From Telluria antibiotica (GTDB lineage: Bacteria > Pseudomonadota > Gammaproteobacteria > Burkholderiales > Burkholderiaceae_D): a stretch of 64,000 nt of DNA. Numbering within the stretch: the stretch's first letter is position 1; the number at the start of each line of letters is the position of its first letter. The stretch is from positions 85,926 through 149,925 of the forward strand of contig NZ_JAAQOM010000017.1 of assembly GCF_011682055.1 (NCBI RefSeq), written 5' to 3'. This document shows, piece after piece, positions 9,588 through 17,456 of this stretch. Position numbers and translations under genes: made by a program. The notes under the pieces are model-generated. The model was not told the DNA's origin and made no database searches. It saw only the letters and a program-made list of their open reading frames with translations.

Positions 9588-10197
9588 CGCCGCGCGGGGA
9601 CGCGAATCGCCTGCGTGCCTGCGCAACCCTGTCCCGGACGACGCATTGCTCGGCATGGTCGTTGATCAGCCCCATCGCCTGCATGAAGGCGTACACCGTC
9701 GTCGGTCCGACGAATTTCCAGCCCAGTTTCTTCAGGTCCTTCGACAGGGCAGTGGCTTCCGCGGACGTGGACGCCGTCTGCGGCGTGGCGAGTTGGTCCG
9801 GGGCGGGCTCGTAGCGCCAGAAAAACGCGGCCAGCGAGCCCTCGCGCGCGACGAGGTCCCTGGCCATGCGGGCATTGTTGATCACGGCTTCGATCTTGCC
9901 GCGGTGACGGACGATGCCCTCGTCGGCCAACAGCCGCGCGACGTCGCGGTCGGTGTACGTGGCAACCCGGTTGAAGTCGAACCCATCGAAGGCGGCCCGG
10001 AAATTCTCGCGCTTGGCAAGGATGGTGCGCCAGCTGAGCCCGGACTGGAATCCTTCCAGGCAGATCTTTTCGAACAGCCGCCGGTCGTCATCGACGGGGA
10101 AGCCCCATTCCGTGTCGTGATAGTGAAGGAATTCTGGCGCGGCACCGCACCAGCGGCAGCGGGGCTGGCCGTCTTCCGGAACGAACATCGTGCTCAT
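9556..10197 (-). CDS. tag: DNA-3-methyladenine glycosylase I
   Basis: A 213-residue base-excision repair enzyme that removes 3-methyladenine. The zinc ligands of the Tag family are visible: Cys and His in CRWCGAAPEFLHYHDTEWG, and His and Cys in GLINDHAEQC. The helical core (ICLEGFQSGLSWRTILAKRE, IVRHRGKIEAVINNA, LKKLGWKFVGPTTVYAFMQA) matches the family. Its ATG overlaps the stop of the yciI-like gene (ATGA), so the two are translationally coupled. The C-terminal tail after DHAEQC runs antisense over the end of the cyanophycinase gene. Confidence 0.93.
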   Translation of the reverse strand: MSTMFVPEDGQPRCRWCGAAPEFLHYHDTEWGFPVDDDRRLFEKICLEGFQSGLSWRTILAKRENFRAAFDGFDFNRVATYTDRDVARLLADEGIVRHRGKIEAVINNARMARDLVAREGSLAAFFWRYEPAPDQLATPQTASTSAEATALSKDLKKLGWKFVGPTTVYAFMQAMGLINDHAEQCVVRDRVAQARRRFASPRGAICTGTADAG

Positions 10198-10481
10198 GCG
10201 AGCAGGAACTCCAGCCGGGGATCGACCTTGCCGGGCTTGATCTCGAGGACTTCGGCCTGGACGATGCCGTGGGCCACGAACGGATCGGCATCGACCCGCG
10301 CCTGCAGGTCCGCCAGCGATTCGCCGTGCGCCACGATCGCGCCACCCAGGTTCGGTTGCAGGCTGCCCACGACGAGGAATACGCCATCGTCGAGGCCGCG
10401 CTTGATCCAGGCGTTGTGATCGTGCATGAAGTCGCTGGCCTTGCTCTTGTTTTCCGCAAATTTCAGAAGCACCACGTACAT
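10194..10481 (-). CDS. YciI-family protein
   Basis: A 95-residue YciI-like protein, a ferredoxin-like alpha/beta fold related to chlorolactone dehalogenases and muconolactone isomerases. It shows the conserved His-Asp pair in MHDHNAWIKRGLDDG and the DPFVAHGIVQAEVLEIKP C-terminal segment. The start MYVVLLKF has GGAGG seven bases upstream; an upstream ATG (MTNRTEDP) lacks a site. It is coupled to tag by a 4-base overlap. The function of this family is mostly unknown. Confidence 0.88.
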   Translation of the reverse strand: MYVVLLKFAENKSKASDFMHDHNAWIKRGLDDGVFLVVGSLQPNLGGAIVAHGESLADLQARVDADPFVAHGIVQAEVLEIKPGKVDPRLEFLLA

Positions 10482-10555
10482 TGGATCCTCCGTTCGATTC
10501 GTCAAACCACATATTGTAATGACGAAATTCTAGACCGATCTCTCCAAAAATCACG

Positions 10556-11521
10556 TCAGGCCGATATGACCCGGTCGCTGCGCTCGCGGCGATACCGCCC
10601 CGGCGGCGCCAGGCCGTGCGCGCGGAAATGCCGCCGCAGCGATTCGGCCGAGCCGAGCCCGGCCAGGTCCGCGATCGCGTCGATGGCCAGCTGGGGCCGC
10701 GACTCCAGCAATTGCGCGGCCAGCGCGACGCGCTCGCGCACGAGCCAGGCGAGCGGTGCGAGCCCCGTCCTTTCCTTGAATTTGCGCTGGAACGTGCGCG
10801 TGCCGAGGCGGGCGTCGGCCGCCATCGACGCGACCGTGTGACCGGCGCGAATGTTCTCGCGCACCTGGTCCATCAGCCGGGCGATGGTGTCCACGCCGGC
10901 ATCGGGCACGGGGCGCGCGACGAGCTGCGCCTGGTCGCCGTCGCGGTGCGCGGGAATCACGAGGCGCTGCGCGACCTTGTTGGCGACGTCCGCGCCGAAG
11001 TCGGACCGCACGAGGTGCAGCAGCATGTCGAGGCCGGCCGCAGACCCGGCCGACGTGACGATGCCATCCGCCTCGACGTACAGCGCGGACGGATCGATGC
11101 CGATGCGGGGAAAGCGCGTGCGCAGGTCGTCCAGATAGCGCCAGTGCGTGGTCGCCTGGCGGCCGTCGAGCAGGCCGGCGTACGCGAGCACGTACGCGCC
11201 CGAGCAGATCGAACAGATGCGTGCCCCGCGCGCGTGCGCGGCGCGCAGCGCGTCGACTAGGGCGGCCGGCGGCGCTTCGGTCCGGTCGCGCCAGCCGGGG
11301 ATCACGATCGTGTCGGCGTGCGCGAGCGCGTCGAGCCCTTGTGGCACGTGCACCGTGAGCCCGCCCATGGCACGCAGGGGGCCGGGCTCGACGGCGCACA
11401 CGGCGTGGCTGTACCAGCGTACGCCCAGCTCCGGGCGTTCCAGGGCGAACAGCTCGATGGCACAGCCGAATTCGAAGGTGCACAGGCCGTCGTAGGCGAC
11501 GATGGCGACATGATGGGACAT
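10556..11521 (-). CDS. GlxA/FtrA-type transcriptional regulator (DJ-1/PfpI + AraC HTH)
   Basis: A 321-residue regulator. Residues 1 to about 170 form a DJ-1/PfpI-like sensor domain with the elbow Cys in ICSICSGAYVLAYAG. Residues about 215-320 form an AraC-type double helix-turn-helix domain (VASMAADARLGTRTFQRKF and ADLAGLGSAESLRRHFR). It is divergent from the rhodanese gene, with the two starts 88 bases apart. This GlxA/rhodanese arrangement is recurrent in proteobacteria and suggests that the regulator controls the rhodanese. Confidence 0.92.
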   Translation of the reverse strand: MSHHVAIVAYDGLCTFEFGCAIELFALERPELGVRWYSHAVCAVEPGPLRAMGGLTVHVPQGLDALAHADTIVIPGWRDRTEAPPAALVDALRAAHARGARICSICSGAYVLAYAGLLDGRQATTHWRYLDDLRTRFPRIGIDPSALYVEADGIVTSAGSAAGLDMLLHLVRSDFGADVANKVAQRLVIPAHRDGDQAQLVARPVPDAGVDTIARLMDQVRENIRAGHTVASMAADARLGTRTFQRKFKERTGLAPLAWLVRERVALAAQLLESRPQLAIDAIADLAGLGSAESLRRHFRAHGLAPPGRYRRERSDRVISA

Positions 11522-11609
11522 GGCGCGATCTTACCAATTTCTGTCGCGCAAGACACTGCCGGCGAGCCGCCGCCGCTGCGACACTGGCGTCTCACTGAAA
11601 GGAGAACAT

Positions 11610-12014
11610 ATGACGTCATCCGTAGCCGCCATCCCCGCCGCGTCCAGCGACCGCGCCATCGCCCACTTCGGCACTGCCTTTGAATTCGAGGCGGATTGCT
11701 GGGACGTCCACGACGCCATCGCCGGCGGCCGCCAGGATTTTGTCCTGTTCGACGCGCGCAGCCCCGACCTGTATGCGCGCGGCCACGTGCCGCAGGCGAT
11801 TAGCATGCCGCATGGAAAAATCGTCGAGGCGAAACTGCGCGACTATCCACTGGACACCTTGTTCGTCGTCTATTGCGCCGGCCCCCATTGCAACGGCGCG
11901 CACCGCGCCGCGTATCGGCTCGCCAAGCTGGGGCGGCCCGTCAAGCTGATGATCGGCGGCATCACGGGCTGGATCGACGAAGGCTTCGAGCTGGCGCGCG
12001 GCAGTGGCGATTGA
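11610..12014 (+). CDS. Rhodanese-domain sulfurtransferase
   Basis: A 134-residue single-domain rhodanese. The CDC25/rhodanese fold starts at DFVLFDARSPDLYARGHVPQA, and the active-site loop is CNGAHR with catalytic Cys94 (Cx4R), preceded by VVYCAGPH. GITGWIDEGFEL closes the domain. The start follows AAAGGAGAACAT. It is divergent from the GlxA-type regulator and overlaps the following GNAT gene by 11 bases, so it is probably the first gene of a small operon. The acceptor of the sulfur is unknown. Confidence 0.9.
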   Translation: MTSSVAAIPAASSDRAIAHFGTAFEFEADCWDVHDAIAGGRQDFVLFDARSPDLYARGHVPQAISMPHGKIVEAKLRDYPLDTLFVVYCAGPHCNGAHRAAYRLAKLGRPVKLMIGGITGWIDEGFELARGSGD

Positions 12015-12408
12015 GCGCTGCACGGTCCGCGCGGCACGGCCGGACGACGCCGATGCGCTCATCGGCATGATGCGCGCGCTCGCCGCATTCGAAGGCTATC
12101 TGACGCAGTTCCGCGCCACGGCTGGCGATCTGCGCGCCCGTGCGTTCGGGCGCGACGCGCAGTGCGGTATGCTCGTCGCGCAAGGCGACGATGGCGCCCT
12201 TGCCGGCTACGCGGTCTGGCTCGTGCAGCCGTTCACGTACGACCTGCGCCCGACCGTGATCCTGAAGGAATTGTTCGTGGACACGGCGTACCGGCGCGAC
12301 GGGATTGCATCGCACCTGCTCGCACGGTTGCGCTGCGAGGGGGAGCGCATCGGCGCGGGGCAGGTGACATGGCTGGTCCTGCCGGTGCCGGACGGCGGCC
12401 TCGATTGA
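12004..12408 (+). CDS. GNAT-family acetyltransferase, C-terminally short
   Basis: A 134-residue GNAT protein starting at GTG inside the end of the rhodanese gene. The acetyl-CoA motif is weak (VDTAYRRDGIASHLLARL) but in the right place after LKELFVD. The protein stops at WLVLPVPDGGLD, where full-length relatives usually continue about 20 residues through beta6/beta7 and an FYRRLG-like helix. It is therefore either a naturally short form or a 3'-truncated gene. It sits in the rhodanese operon by overlap. Confidence 0.65.
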   Translation: MAIERCTVRAARPDDADALIGMMRALAAFEGYLTQFRATAGDLRARAFGRDAQCGMLVAQGDDGALAGYAVWLVQPFTYDLRPTVILKELFVDTAYRRDGIASHLLARLRCEGERIGAGQVTWLVLPVPDGGLD

Positions 12409-12424
12409 TTGTCAGAAAACCAAA

Positions 12425-12460
12425 CCTGCGCTAGATTGCACGTTTTATATCTGGCGCAGG
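12425..12460 (+). promoter_or_regulatory. Inverted repeat covering the ribosome site of the next gene
   Basis: Arms CCTGCGCTAGAT (12425-12436) and ATCTGGCGCAGG (12449-12460) pair over 12 positions with one wobble, around a 12-base AT-rich loop. The only Shine-Dalgarno-like bases for the downstream ATG at 12468 (AGG at 12458-12460) lie inside the second arm. The loop contains TTTATAT, so the element could also be an operator over a -10 box. Confidence 0.5.
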
Positions 12461-12467
12461 TGCAAGC

Positions 12468-13136
12468 ATGCATTTCGAAGTTCCGAAGTCGAAGAAGCTG
12501 AAGGAGTTCGGCGGCGAGTACGTGATGATCGTCATCAGTATCCTCACCGCCCTGGCGCTCGAACACGCCGTGCAAGCCGTCCACCACAGGCAGCTTGCAC
12601 ACGAAGCGGCCGAGCGGATCGAGGCCGAACTGCGTCTCAACGCGAAGGACGTCAACGACGTGCTCGAGCGTAACGAGCGCGATCTGCAAGAGATCCAGCG
12701 CGTGCGCGCCGAGCTGCTGCAGGGCATCCGCGACAAGGTGCCCGACGCCGAGCTGATGGCGCACTTCAAGACCGACTGGAAGGCCGGTCTCACCCTCGGC
12801 ATCAAGGTGCCCACGTTGCGTCACGAAGCATGGGACGCCGCCGTCGCCAACCAGGCCGTGACGTGGATGCCGGATGCGCAACTGCAACGCTACGTGACGG
12901 CCTATGCCGACATGCGCGACGTGCAGACACTGGTGACGTCCGGCGGCGCGACTTTCGTCGATGGCCCGCGCATGATGGACACGTTGAGTGACCTGGACAC
13001 GGGCACCGCGACGCCGCACCAGATGCTCAAGACCCTGTCCCAGCTGCGCAGCGCCTATGGCAGCGTCGACGGCAACCTGCAGGGTTTGATGAAGAACCTG
13101 CCGAAGGCCGGCGACGTCCTGGCCGACGCACACTGA
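12468..13136 (+). CDS. Membrane-anchored protein of unknown function
   Basis: A 222-residue protein. A short basic N-terminus (MHFEVPKSKKLKEFGGEY) precedes one hydrophobic segment, VMIVISILTALALEHAV, predicted to anchor it in the inner membrane. The rest is a charged helical domain (about residues 45-110 likely coiled coil) outside the membrane. I do not recognise a family. It ends 13 bases before the M64 peptidase gene on the same strand and is probably co-transcribed with it. Confidence 0.75.
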   Translation: MHFEVPKSKKLKEFGGEYVMIVISILTALALEHAVQAVHHRQLAHEAAERIEAELRLNAKDVNDVLERNERDLQEIQRVRAELLQGIRDKVPDAELMAHFKTDWKAGLTLGIKVPTLRHEAWDAAVANQAVTWMPDAQLQRYVTAYADMRDVQTLVTSGGATFVDGPRMMDTLSDLDTGTATPHQMLKTLSQLRSAYGSVDGNLQGLMKNLPKAGDVLADAH

Positions 13137-13149
13137 CGACGGAGCGACC

Positions 13150-14568
13150 ATGATCCGATCGATGCTGCGCCTGCTGGCCGCCTGGTCCCTCCCCATGCTG
13201 GCGATGGCCCAGGCGATCCACCCCGCCACCGTCCGCCTCGACTACATCCACAGCGGCAATGCGCTGTCCGAACAGTACGCCATCGAGCGCGTGCTGATCG
13301 AACCGCTGCCGTGGCCGGGCGACATGGCGCGGCCGTTCGACGACACGAACCGCGGCAACAACCGCGTCGAGGTGGCCGATGCGAAGACGGGCGACCTGCT
13401 GTATTCGCGCGACTTTTCCACCGTGTTCGGCGAGTGGAAGACGACGGAGGAGGCGAATAAACTCAGCCGCGGCTTCCACGAGTCCGTGCGCTTCCCGAAA
13501 CCGGACCGGCCCGTGCGCGTGCGCATCCTGAAGCGCGACGAGCGCAACCAGTTCTCCGTCGCGTGGAGCGTCGACGTCGACACGGACGCGCAGGACGTCG
13601 TGCGCGCGCAAGGACCGGCGCCGGCGCAGCCGATCCCGATCAAGGTCAGCGGACCGTCGCCGCGCAAGGTCGACCTGCTCGTGCTGGGCGACGGCTACAC
13701 GCGGGCCGAGATGCCGAAATTCGAAGCCGACGTGCGCCGCCTCGCGCAGCATTTGTTCGAGGTGTCGCCGTTCAAGGAGCGCGCGAACGATTTCAACGTG
13801 TGGGCGCTGGCCGTGCCGACGCAGGAATCGGGCGTGTCGCGGCCGTCGACGGGCGTGCACCACGCGTCCGCGCTCGGGACGCGCTACGACATCTTCGGCA
13901 GCGAGCGCTATGTGCTGACCCTCGACAACCGTGCGCTGCGCGACATCGCCCAGTACGCGCCGTACGAATTCATCGAGATCCTCGTCAACAACGACACGTA
14001 TGGCGGTGGCGGGATCTTCGGCCAGTTCAGCACGGCCGCAGCCGGCAACGACTGGGCGAACTACCTGTTCGTGCACGAGTTCGGCCATCACTTCGCGGGG
14101 CTGGCCGACGAGTACTACACGTCGCCCGTCGCCTACCAATCCAGCGGCGCGCGCATGGAACCGTGGGAGCCGAACGTGACGGCGCTGCGCGACCCGGCGC
14201 ACGTGAAATGGCAGAAATACGTGAAAGCCGGCACGCCGCTGCCGACGCCGTGGCCCAAGGCCGAGTACGAAGCCTATTCGCGCGAGTACCAGAAGAAACG
14301 TGCGGCGCTGCGCGCGGCGAACCGGCCGGAGTCCGAGATGAGCGCGCTGTTCCGCGAGGACCTGGCGCACACGAAGGCCTTGTTCGCGCAGGCGCCGTAC
14401 CGCAAGGCGATCGGTGCGTTCGAGGGCGCGAACTACGAGGCGACGGGCTATTACCGACCGGCCATGCAGTGCATCATGTTCGACCGCAGCGAGCGGTTCT
14501 GTCCCGTCTGCCAGGACGGCATCAGCGACATCATCGACCTGTACGCGGGCCATCCGGCCAAGAAATAG
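13150..14568 (+). CDS. Secreted M64-family metallopeptidase (IgA-peptidase-like)
   Basis: A 472-residue zinc peptidase with a signal peptide ending near AMAQA (residue 22). An N-terminal beta domain (about 25-150) precedes the catalytic domain, which starts at KVDLLVLGDGYTRAEMPKF. The zinc site is HEFGHHFAGLADEYY (His309, Glu310, His313, then the third ligand in the downstream DE motif), characteristic of M64. The C-terminal region has a Cys-containing segment (FDRSERFCPVCQDGI). The annotation 'IgA peptidase' is inherited from a clostridial member; the natural substrate here is unknown. The upstream membrane-anchored gene is its likely operon partner. Confidence 0.9.
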   Translation: MIRSMLRLLAAWSLPMLAMAQAIHPATVRLDYIHSGNALSEQYAIERVLIEPLPWPGDMARPFDDTNRGNNRVEVADAKTGDLLYSRDFSTVFGEWKTTEEANKLSRGFHESVRFPKPDRPVRVRILKRDERNQFSVAWSVDVDTDAQDVVRAQGPAPAQPIPIKVSGPSPRKVDLLVLGDGYTRAEMPKFEADVRRLAQHLFEVSPFKERANDFNVWALAVPTQESGVSRPSTGVHHASALGTRYDIFGSERYVLTLDNRALRDIAQYAPYEFIEILVNNDTYGGGGIFGQFSTAAAGNDWANYLFVHEFGHHFAGLADEYYTSPVAYQSSGARMEPWEPNVTALRDPAHVKWQKYVKAGTPLPTPWPKAEYEAYSREYQKKRAALRAANRPESEMSALFREDLAHTKALFAQAPYRKAIGAFEGANYEATGYYRPAMQCIMFDRSERFCPVCQDGISDIIDLYAGHPAKK

Positions 14569-14669
14569 CGCCTGCGCAACGCTGCCCTGGGTGCGCTCCC
14601 GAACAGAGCCGCCCGGGCGGCGCTCCTATCCTCGTTTCGACCTGTCATAACCTATGAAACGAGATCATC

Positions 14670-15191
14670 ATGAACACATTCATTTCCACGCTCGCGTGTG
14701 CCCTGCTGGCGTCGTCGGCCTGGGCCCAGACCAGCGCAAACACGCCACCGATCGGCCAGGCCGTGTCCGGCCATAACACGACGGCCGCCGGCGTATCCGG
14801 CACCGGCCTGCGCACGGACGGCAGCGCAAACACGCGCTCGAAGCATGGCGACACGGGCCGGCAGGCGGCCGGCGTCGATGCGTCGGGCAAGGTCGTCGGC
14901 AAGAGCACGGCCGTGATCAATCCGGCGCGCGGCAAGGCGGACGACGTGAACGCCCAGGCCACCAATACGACGGCGCCGAACAGCAAGGACACGAACGCGG
15001 CGGCCACGGGCGGGCGCGGCGAAGCCGGCACGAAGGCCGAGAGCGACATCATGCATGCCAACGCGCGCGCTGTGAAGGAGCCGCCCGGCAGCCGCCTCAA
15101 GACGGAGGCTGCGGTGAAGGCAAGCAAGAAGAAGCATGCGGAATCGCGGCGCAAGGGCGCGGAGAAGGCTGCGGCACGCACCGGTTCGTGA
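14670..15191 (+). CDS. Exported low-complexity protein of unknown function
   Basis: A 173-residue protein with a clear signal peptide (MNTFISTLACALLASSAWAQ) and a mature chain rich in Thr, Ala, Asn, Gly and Lys with almost no hydrophobic residues, so it is likely disordered in the periplasm. The C-terminus is basic (KASKKKHAESRRKGAEKAAA). I recognise no domain. It is followed by another exported Lys/Ala-rich protein, suggesting a related pair. Confidence 0.7.
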   Translation: MNTFISTLACALLASSAWAQTSANTPPIGQAVSGHNTTAAGVSGTGLRTDGSANTRSKHGDTGRQAAGVDASGKVVGKSTAVINPARGKADDVNAQATNTTAPNSKDTNAAATGGRGEAGTKAESDIMHANARAVKEPPGSRLKTEAAVKASKKKHAESRRKGAEKAAARTGS

Positions 15192-15351
15192 GGCCGGAAA
15201 AATCTGGTCACAATTTGGATGATGGCGGGTATGTACTGCGTGCGCTGGCGAACAGAGACGAACGAGCACGAGGCCTATTCTGGAGGCTCGAGTTAACAAA
15301 AACACACGGCGTCTCCGCGCGCCTCCTCACCATAGTCACTTCAGGAGAATC

Positions 15352-15909
15352 ATGATGAATAAACTGCTCGCCACCCTGATCGCCGGCCTGTTCGCCACCT
15401 CGGTCTATGCCCAGACCGCCGCCCAGAGCACCACGACGGCACCGGCCACCCCGGTCACGACCACCGCACCGGCCACGAGCACGGCGATGGGCCAGAGCGG
15501 CGCGGCCGGCATGACGTCGACCGGCGACGCTAAGGCCGACAAGAAGATCAACAAGGCGGACGAGAAGGAAGCCAAGGAGGTCTCGAAGCAGGACGAGAAG
15601 ATCAGCAAGGCCACCAGCAAGGCCAACGAGAAGAAGGCCAAGGCTCAGGCAAAGGCCGAGAAGAAGATCGCGAAAGCGAACGAAAAGGTCGCCAAGGCTG
15701 ACCCGGAAGACAAGGCCAAGGCTGAAGCCAAGGCCGAGGAAAAGACCGCCAAGGCCGATTACGACGCCCAGAAGACCATGATCAAGGCCGATGAAAAGGC
15801 GCAGAAGAAGATCGTGGACGCCAATGCCGACAAGGCCAAGGCTCACGCCAAGGCCGGCGAGAAGCGCGCCGAAGCCGCTGCTGAAGCGAAAAAGGATGCC
15901 GCCAAGTAA
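15352..15909 (+). CDS. Exported Lys/Ala/Glu-rich helical protein
   Basis: A 185-residue protein with a signal peptide (MMNKLLATLIAGLFATSVYA) and a Thr/Ala-rich stretch to about residue 55. A long charged helix follows, made of irregular KADKKINKADEKEAKE-like units (about 60-180), resembling the TolA stalk or histone H1-like repeats but exported. No membrane anchor remains after cleavage. A ribosome site (CAGGAGAAT) precedes tandem ATGs. A strong terminator follows at 15944, so it is likely highly expressed. No function is assigned. Confidence 0.75.
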   Translation: MMNKLLATLIAGLFATSVYAQTAAQSTTTAPATPVTTTAPATSTAMGQSGAAGMTSTGDAKADKKINKADEKEAKEVSKQDEKISKATSKANEKKAKAQAKAEKKIAKANEKVAKADPEDKAKAEAKAEEKTAKADYDAQKTMIKADEKAQKKIVDANADKAKAHAKAGEKRAEAAAEAKKDAAK

Positions 15910-15943
15910 TCCCGACATCCTCGGTGGACGGGTCGACCCGTTC

Positions 15944-15985
15944 GCCAAATGAAAAACGGACCTGCGGGTCCGTTTTTCATTTGGC
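15944..15985 (+). terminator. Strong intrinsic terminator after the Lys/Ala-rich gene
   Basis: A perfect 19-bp inverted repeat, GCCAAATGAAAAACGGACC / GGTCCGTTTTTCATTTGGC, with a 4-base loop. The arm itself carries a five-T run after the GC core, so it can terminate in both directions. Confidence 0.9.
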
Positions 15986-16432
15986 GTATGCATATAGATC
16001 AACTTAGCATTTGATTTATATCAGTTTTTTCGCATTTTGTTGTTTTTTAGAACATTAAAGAACGGTAATGTTGCGCGCCTTGTAAGCCCATCTGTGTCTG
16101 CGTACACTCGATCGCTCAACACTTTCTTACATTTCATTACAAATTCTACCGGAGGTTTGGACGATGCACAGTTCGCCAGTCTATCCGCATCGGTTTGCCC
16201 TCCACGCTGTGCGCGCACACGAGCGATTGCGCCCGCGCTGATCCACCACTTCACAGAATCGACTGATTCCGCCGCGGCAACGCAGAGCGGAGTTTGCAAG
16301 GCATTCGAGCGCCAGGACGCGTCACGTCCGTCGCTGGGATAGGTCGCCGGTGCAGGCCACAAGCCTGGCGGGCGGTCGCTGGATAGCCCGATACGGGCAC
16401 GTTTCTAAAAAAACCTTTATGAAGGAAAAATA
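15986..16432. other. AT-rich intergenic region before the EXORDIUM-like gene
   Basis: Apart from the candidate 25-codon ORF at 16164, this 447-base region holds no gene I can support. The first 100 bases are markedly AT-rich (TTTTTTCGCATTTTGTTGTT). The last 130 contain small hairpins such as CAGGC/GCCTG and CCCG/CGGG just ahead of the downstream ribosome site (GAAGGAAAA), consistent with a long 5' leader. Confidence 0.5.
16164..16241 (+). CDS. Candidate small ORF, 25 residues
   Basis: An ATG eight bases after a consensus GGAGG (16151-16155) opens a 25-codon frame, MHSSPVYPHRFALHAVRAHE then RLRPR, rich in Arg and His. It lies in the long leader region upstream of the EXORDIUM-like gene. The ideal ribosome site is the main evidence; the peptide resembles nothing I know. 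It could be a leader peptide or chance. Confidence 0.3.
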   Translation: MHSSPVYPHRFALHAVRAHERLRPR

Positions 16433-17371
16433 ATGAAATTAAGCCGCAAACTCAGCCTGTTGACCGTCAGCCTGGCATGCGCATTCGCAGCGCATGCCCA
16501 GACCGTGAAAGAAACGCCGAATTCCCAGTTCAAGCCTACTGGCAAGGGCTGGGGCGAACTCGACAACGTCGCTACCGCGGCGTCGAACGGTAAGGCAGGT
16601 GGTGCTTCGCGTGGCAGCAGTTCCAGTAACTTGTCCTTTCACGGTGGCCCGGTGATGACCGCGCCCAAGAACCTGTACTACATCTGGTACGGCTCGCAAT
16701 GGGATGCTGCGTCGCAGAACGTGCTGACCAATATCGGCCAGCACCTCGGCGGCTCCCCTTACTTCAACATCAACTCCACGTATTACGATGCCGCCGGCAC
16801 CCATGTGCAGAACAGCCTCACGCTGGCCGGCACCACGGCCAACAGCGGCACGTACGGCACGCAGCTGAGCGACGCGAACATCGCCTCGATCGTGTCCGAC
16901 GCGATCACGTCCGGCAAGCTGCCGGCCGATGCAAACGGCGTGTACGTCGTCCTGACCGACCATTCGACCACGGCGACGTCCGGCTTCTGCACGCAGTATT
17001 GCGGCTGGCACGACCACACGACGATCAGCGGCAAGGACATCAAGTACGCCTTCGTCGGCAACGCGGAAACCCAGTGCGCGTCGGCGTGCGGCGCCACCAG
17101 CCCGAGCCCGAACAATACGCCGGGTGCCGACGGCGCGGCGAGCGTGCTGGCGCACGAAGTGGAAGAAGCGGCCACCGATCCGGACCTGAATGCCTGGTAT
17201 TCGAACCTCGACGGTTCGGAGAACGCCGACAAGTGCGCCTGGAACTTTGGCACGACGTCGACCGCATCGAACGGTGCCCAGTACAACCAGACGTTCGGCA
17301 CGATGAAATACCTCATCCAGCAGAACTGGCTGATTGCCAGCACCCAGCGTTGCGTGCAGCATTACCCCTGA
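16433..17371 (+). CDS. Secreted EXORDIUM / phosphate-induced-protein-1-like protein
   Basis: A 312-residue exported protein (signal peptide to AAHAQ, residue ~23). From residue 70 on it follows the plant EXORDIUM/PHI-1 pattern: SFHGGPVM, NLYYIWYG, VYVVLTDHS, then FCTQYCGWH, KYAFVGNAETQCASACG, a GADGAASVLAHEVEEAATDP segment, and KCAWNFG...YNQTFG...YLIQQNW...RCVQ at the C-terminus, including the paired cysteines. HEVEE (His241-Glu245) resembles the HExxE-like motif of some secreted proteins with a TDP signature, so metal binding is possible but unproven. Plant members act in the apoplast in growth signalling; the bacterial role is unknown. A terminator follows. Confidence 0.75.
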   Translation: MKLSRKLSLLTVSLACAFAAHAQTVKETPNSQFKPTGKGWGELDNVATAASNGKAGGASRGSSSSNLSFHGGPVMTAPKNLYYIWYGSQWDAASQNVLTNIGQHLGGSPYFNINSTYYDAAGTHVQNSLTLAGTTANSGTYGTQLSDANIASIVSDAITSGKLPADANGVYVVLTDHSTTATSGFCTQYCGWHDHTTISGKDIKYAFVGNAETQCASACGATSPSPNNTPGADGAASVLAHEVEEAATDPDLNAWYSNLDGSENADKCAWNFGTTSTASNGAQYNQTFGTMKYLIQQNWLIASTQRCVQHYP

Positions 17372-17404
17372 GCCTGGGTCTTGACCGTACCTTGAGTTGA
17401 GTGT

Positions 17405-17447
17405 GCGGCGGCCGTGTCCGCGGTCGCCGCTTTTCCTCTTTTTTTAT
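17405..17447 (+). terminator. Intrinsic terminator after the EXORDIUM-like gene
   Basis: Outer arms GCGGCG (17405-17410) and CGCCGC (17425-17430) enclose a GC-rich loop that pairs further. TTTTCCTCTTTTTTT follows directly, and the next start codon lies only ten bases after it. Confidence 0.75.
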
Positions 17448-17456
17448 CTCGAGCAT

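Noticed and set aside
16037..16342. 101-codon plus-strand frame and overlapping 113-codon minus-strand frame
   Set aside because: Neither has a ribosome site and the composition changes along their length; likely non-coding leader.
16250..16420. Resemblance to a c-di-GMP (GEMM-I) riboswitch before the EXORDIUM-like gene (GGACGC, TAGC fragments)
   Set aside because: The conserved GGGCAAACC and AAAGCC parts are absent and the helices cannot be drawn in the right order.
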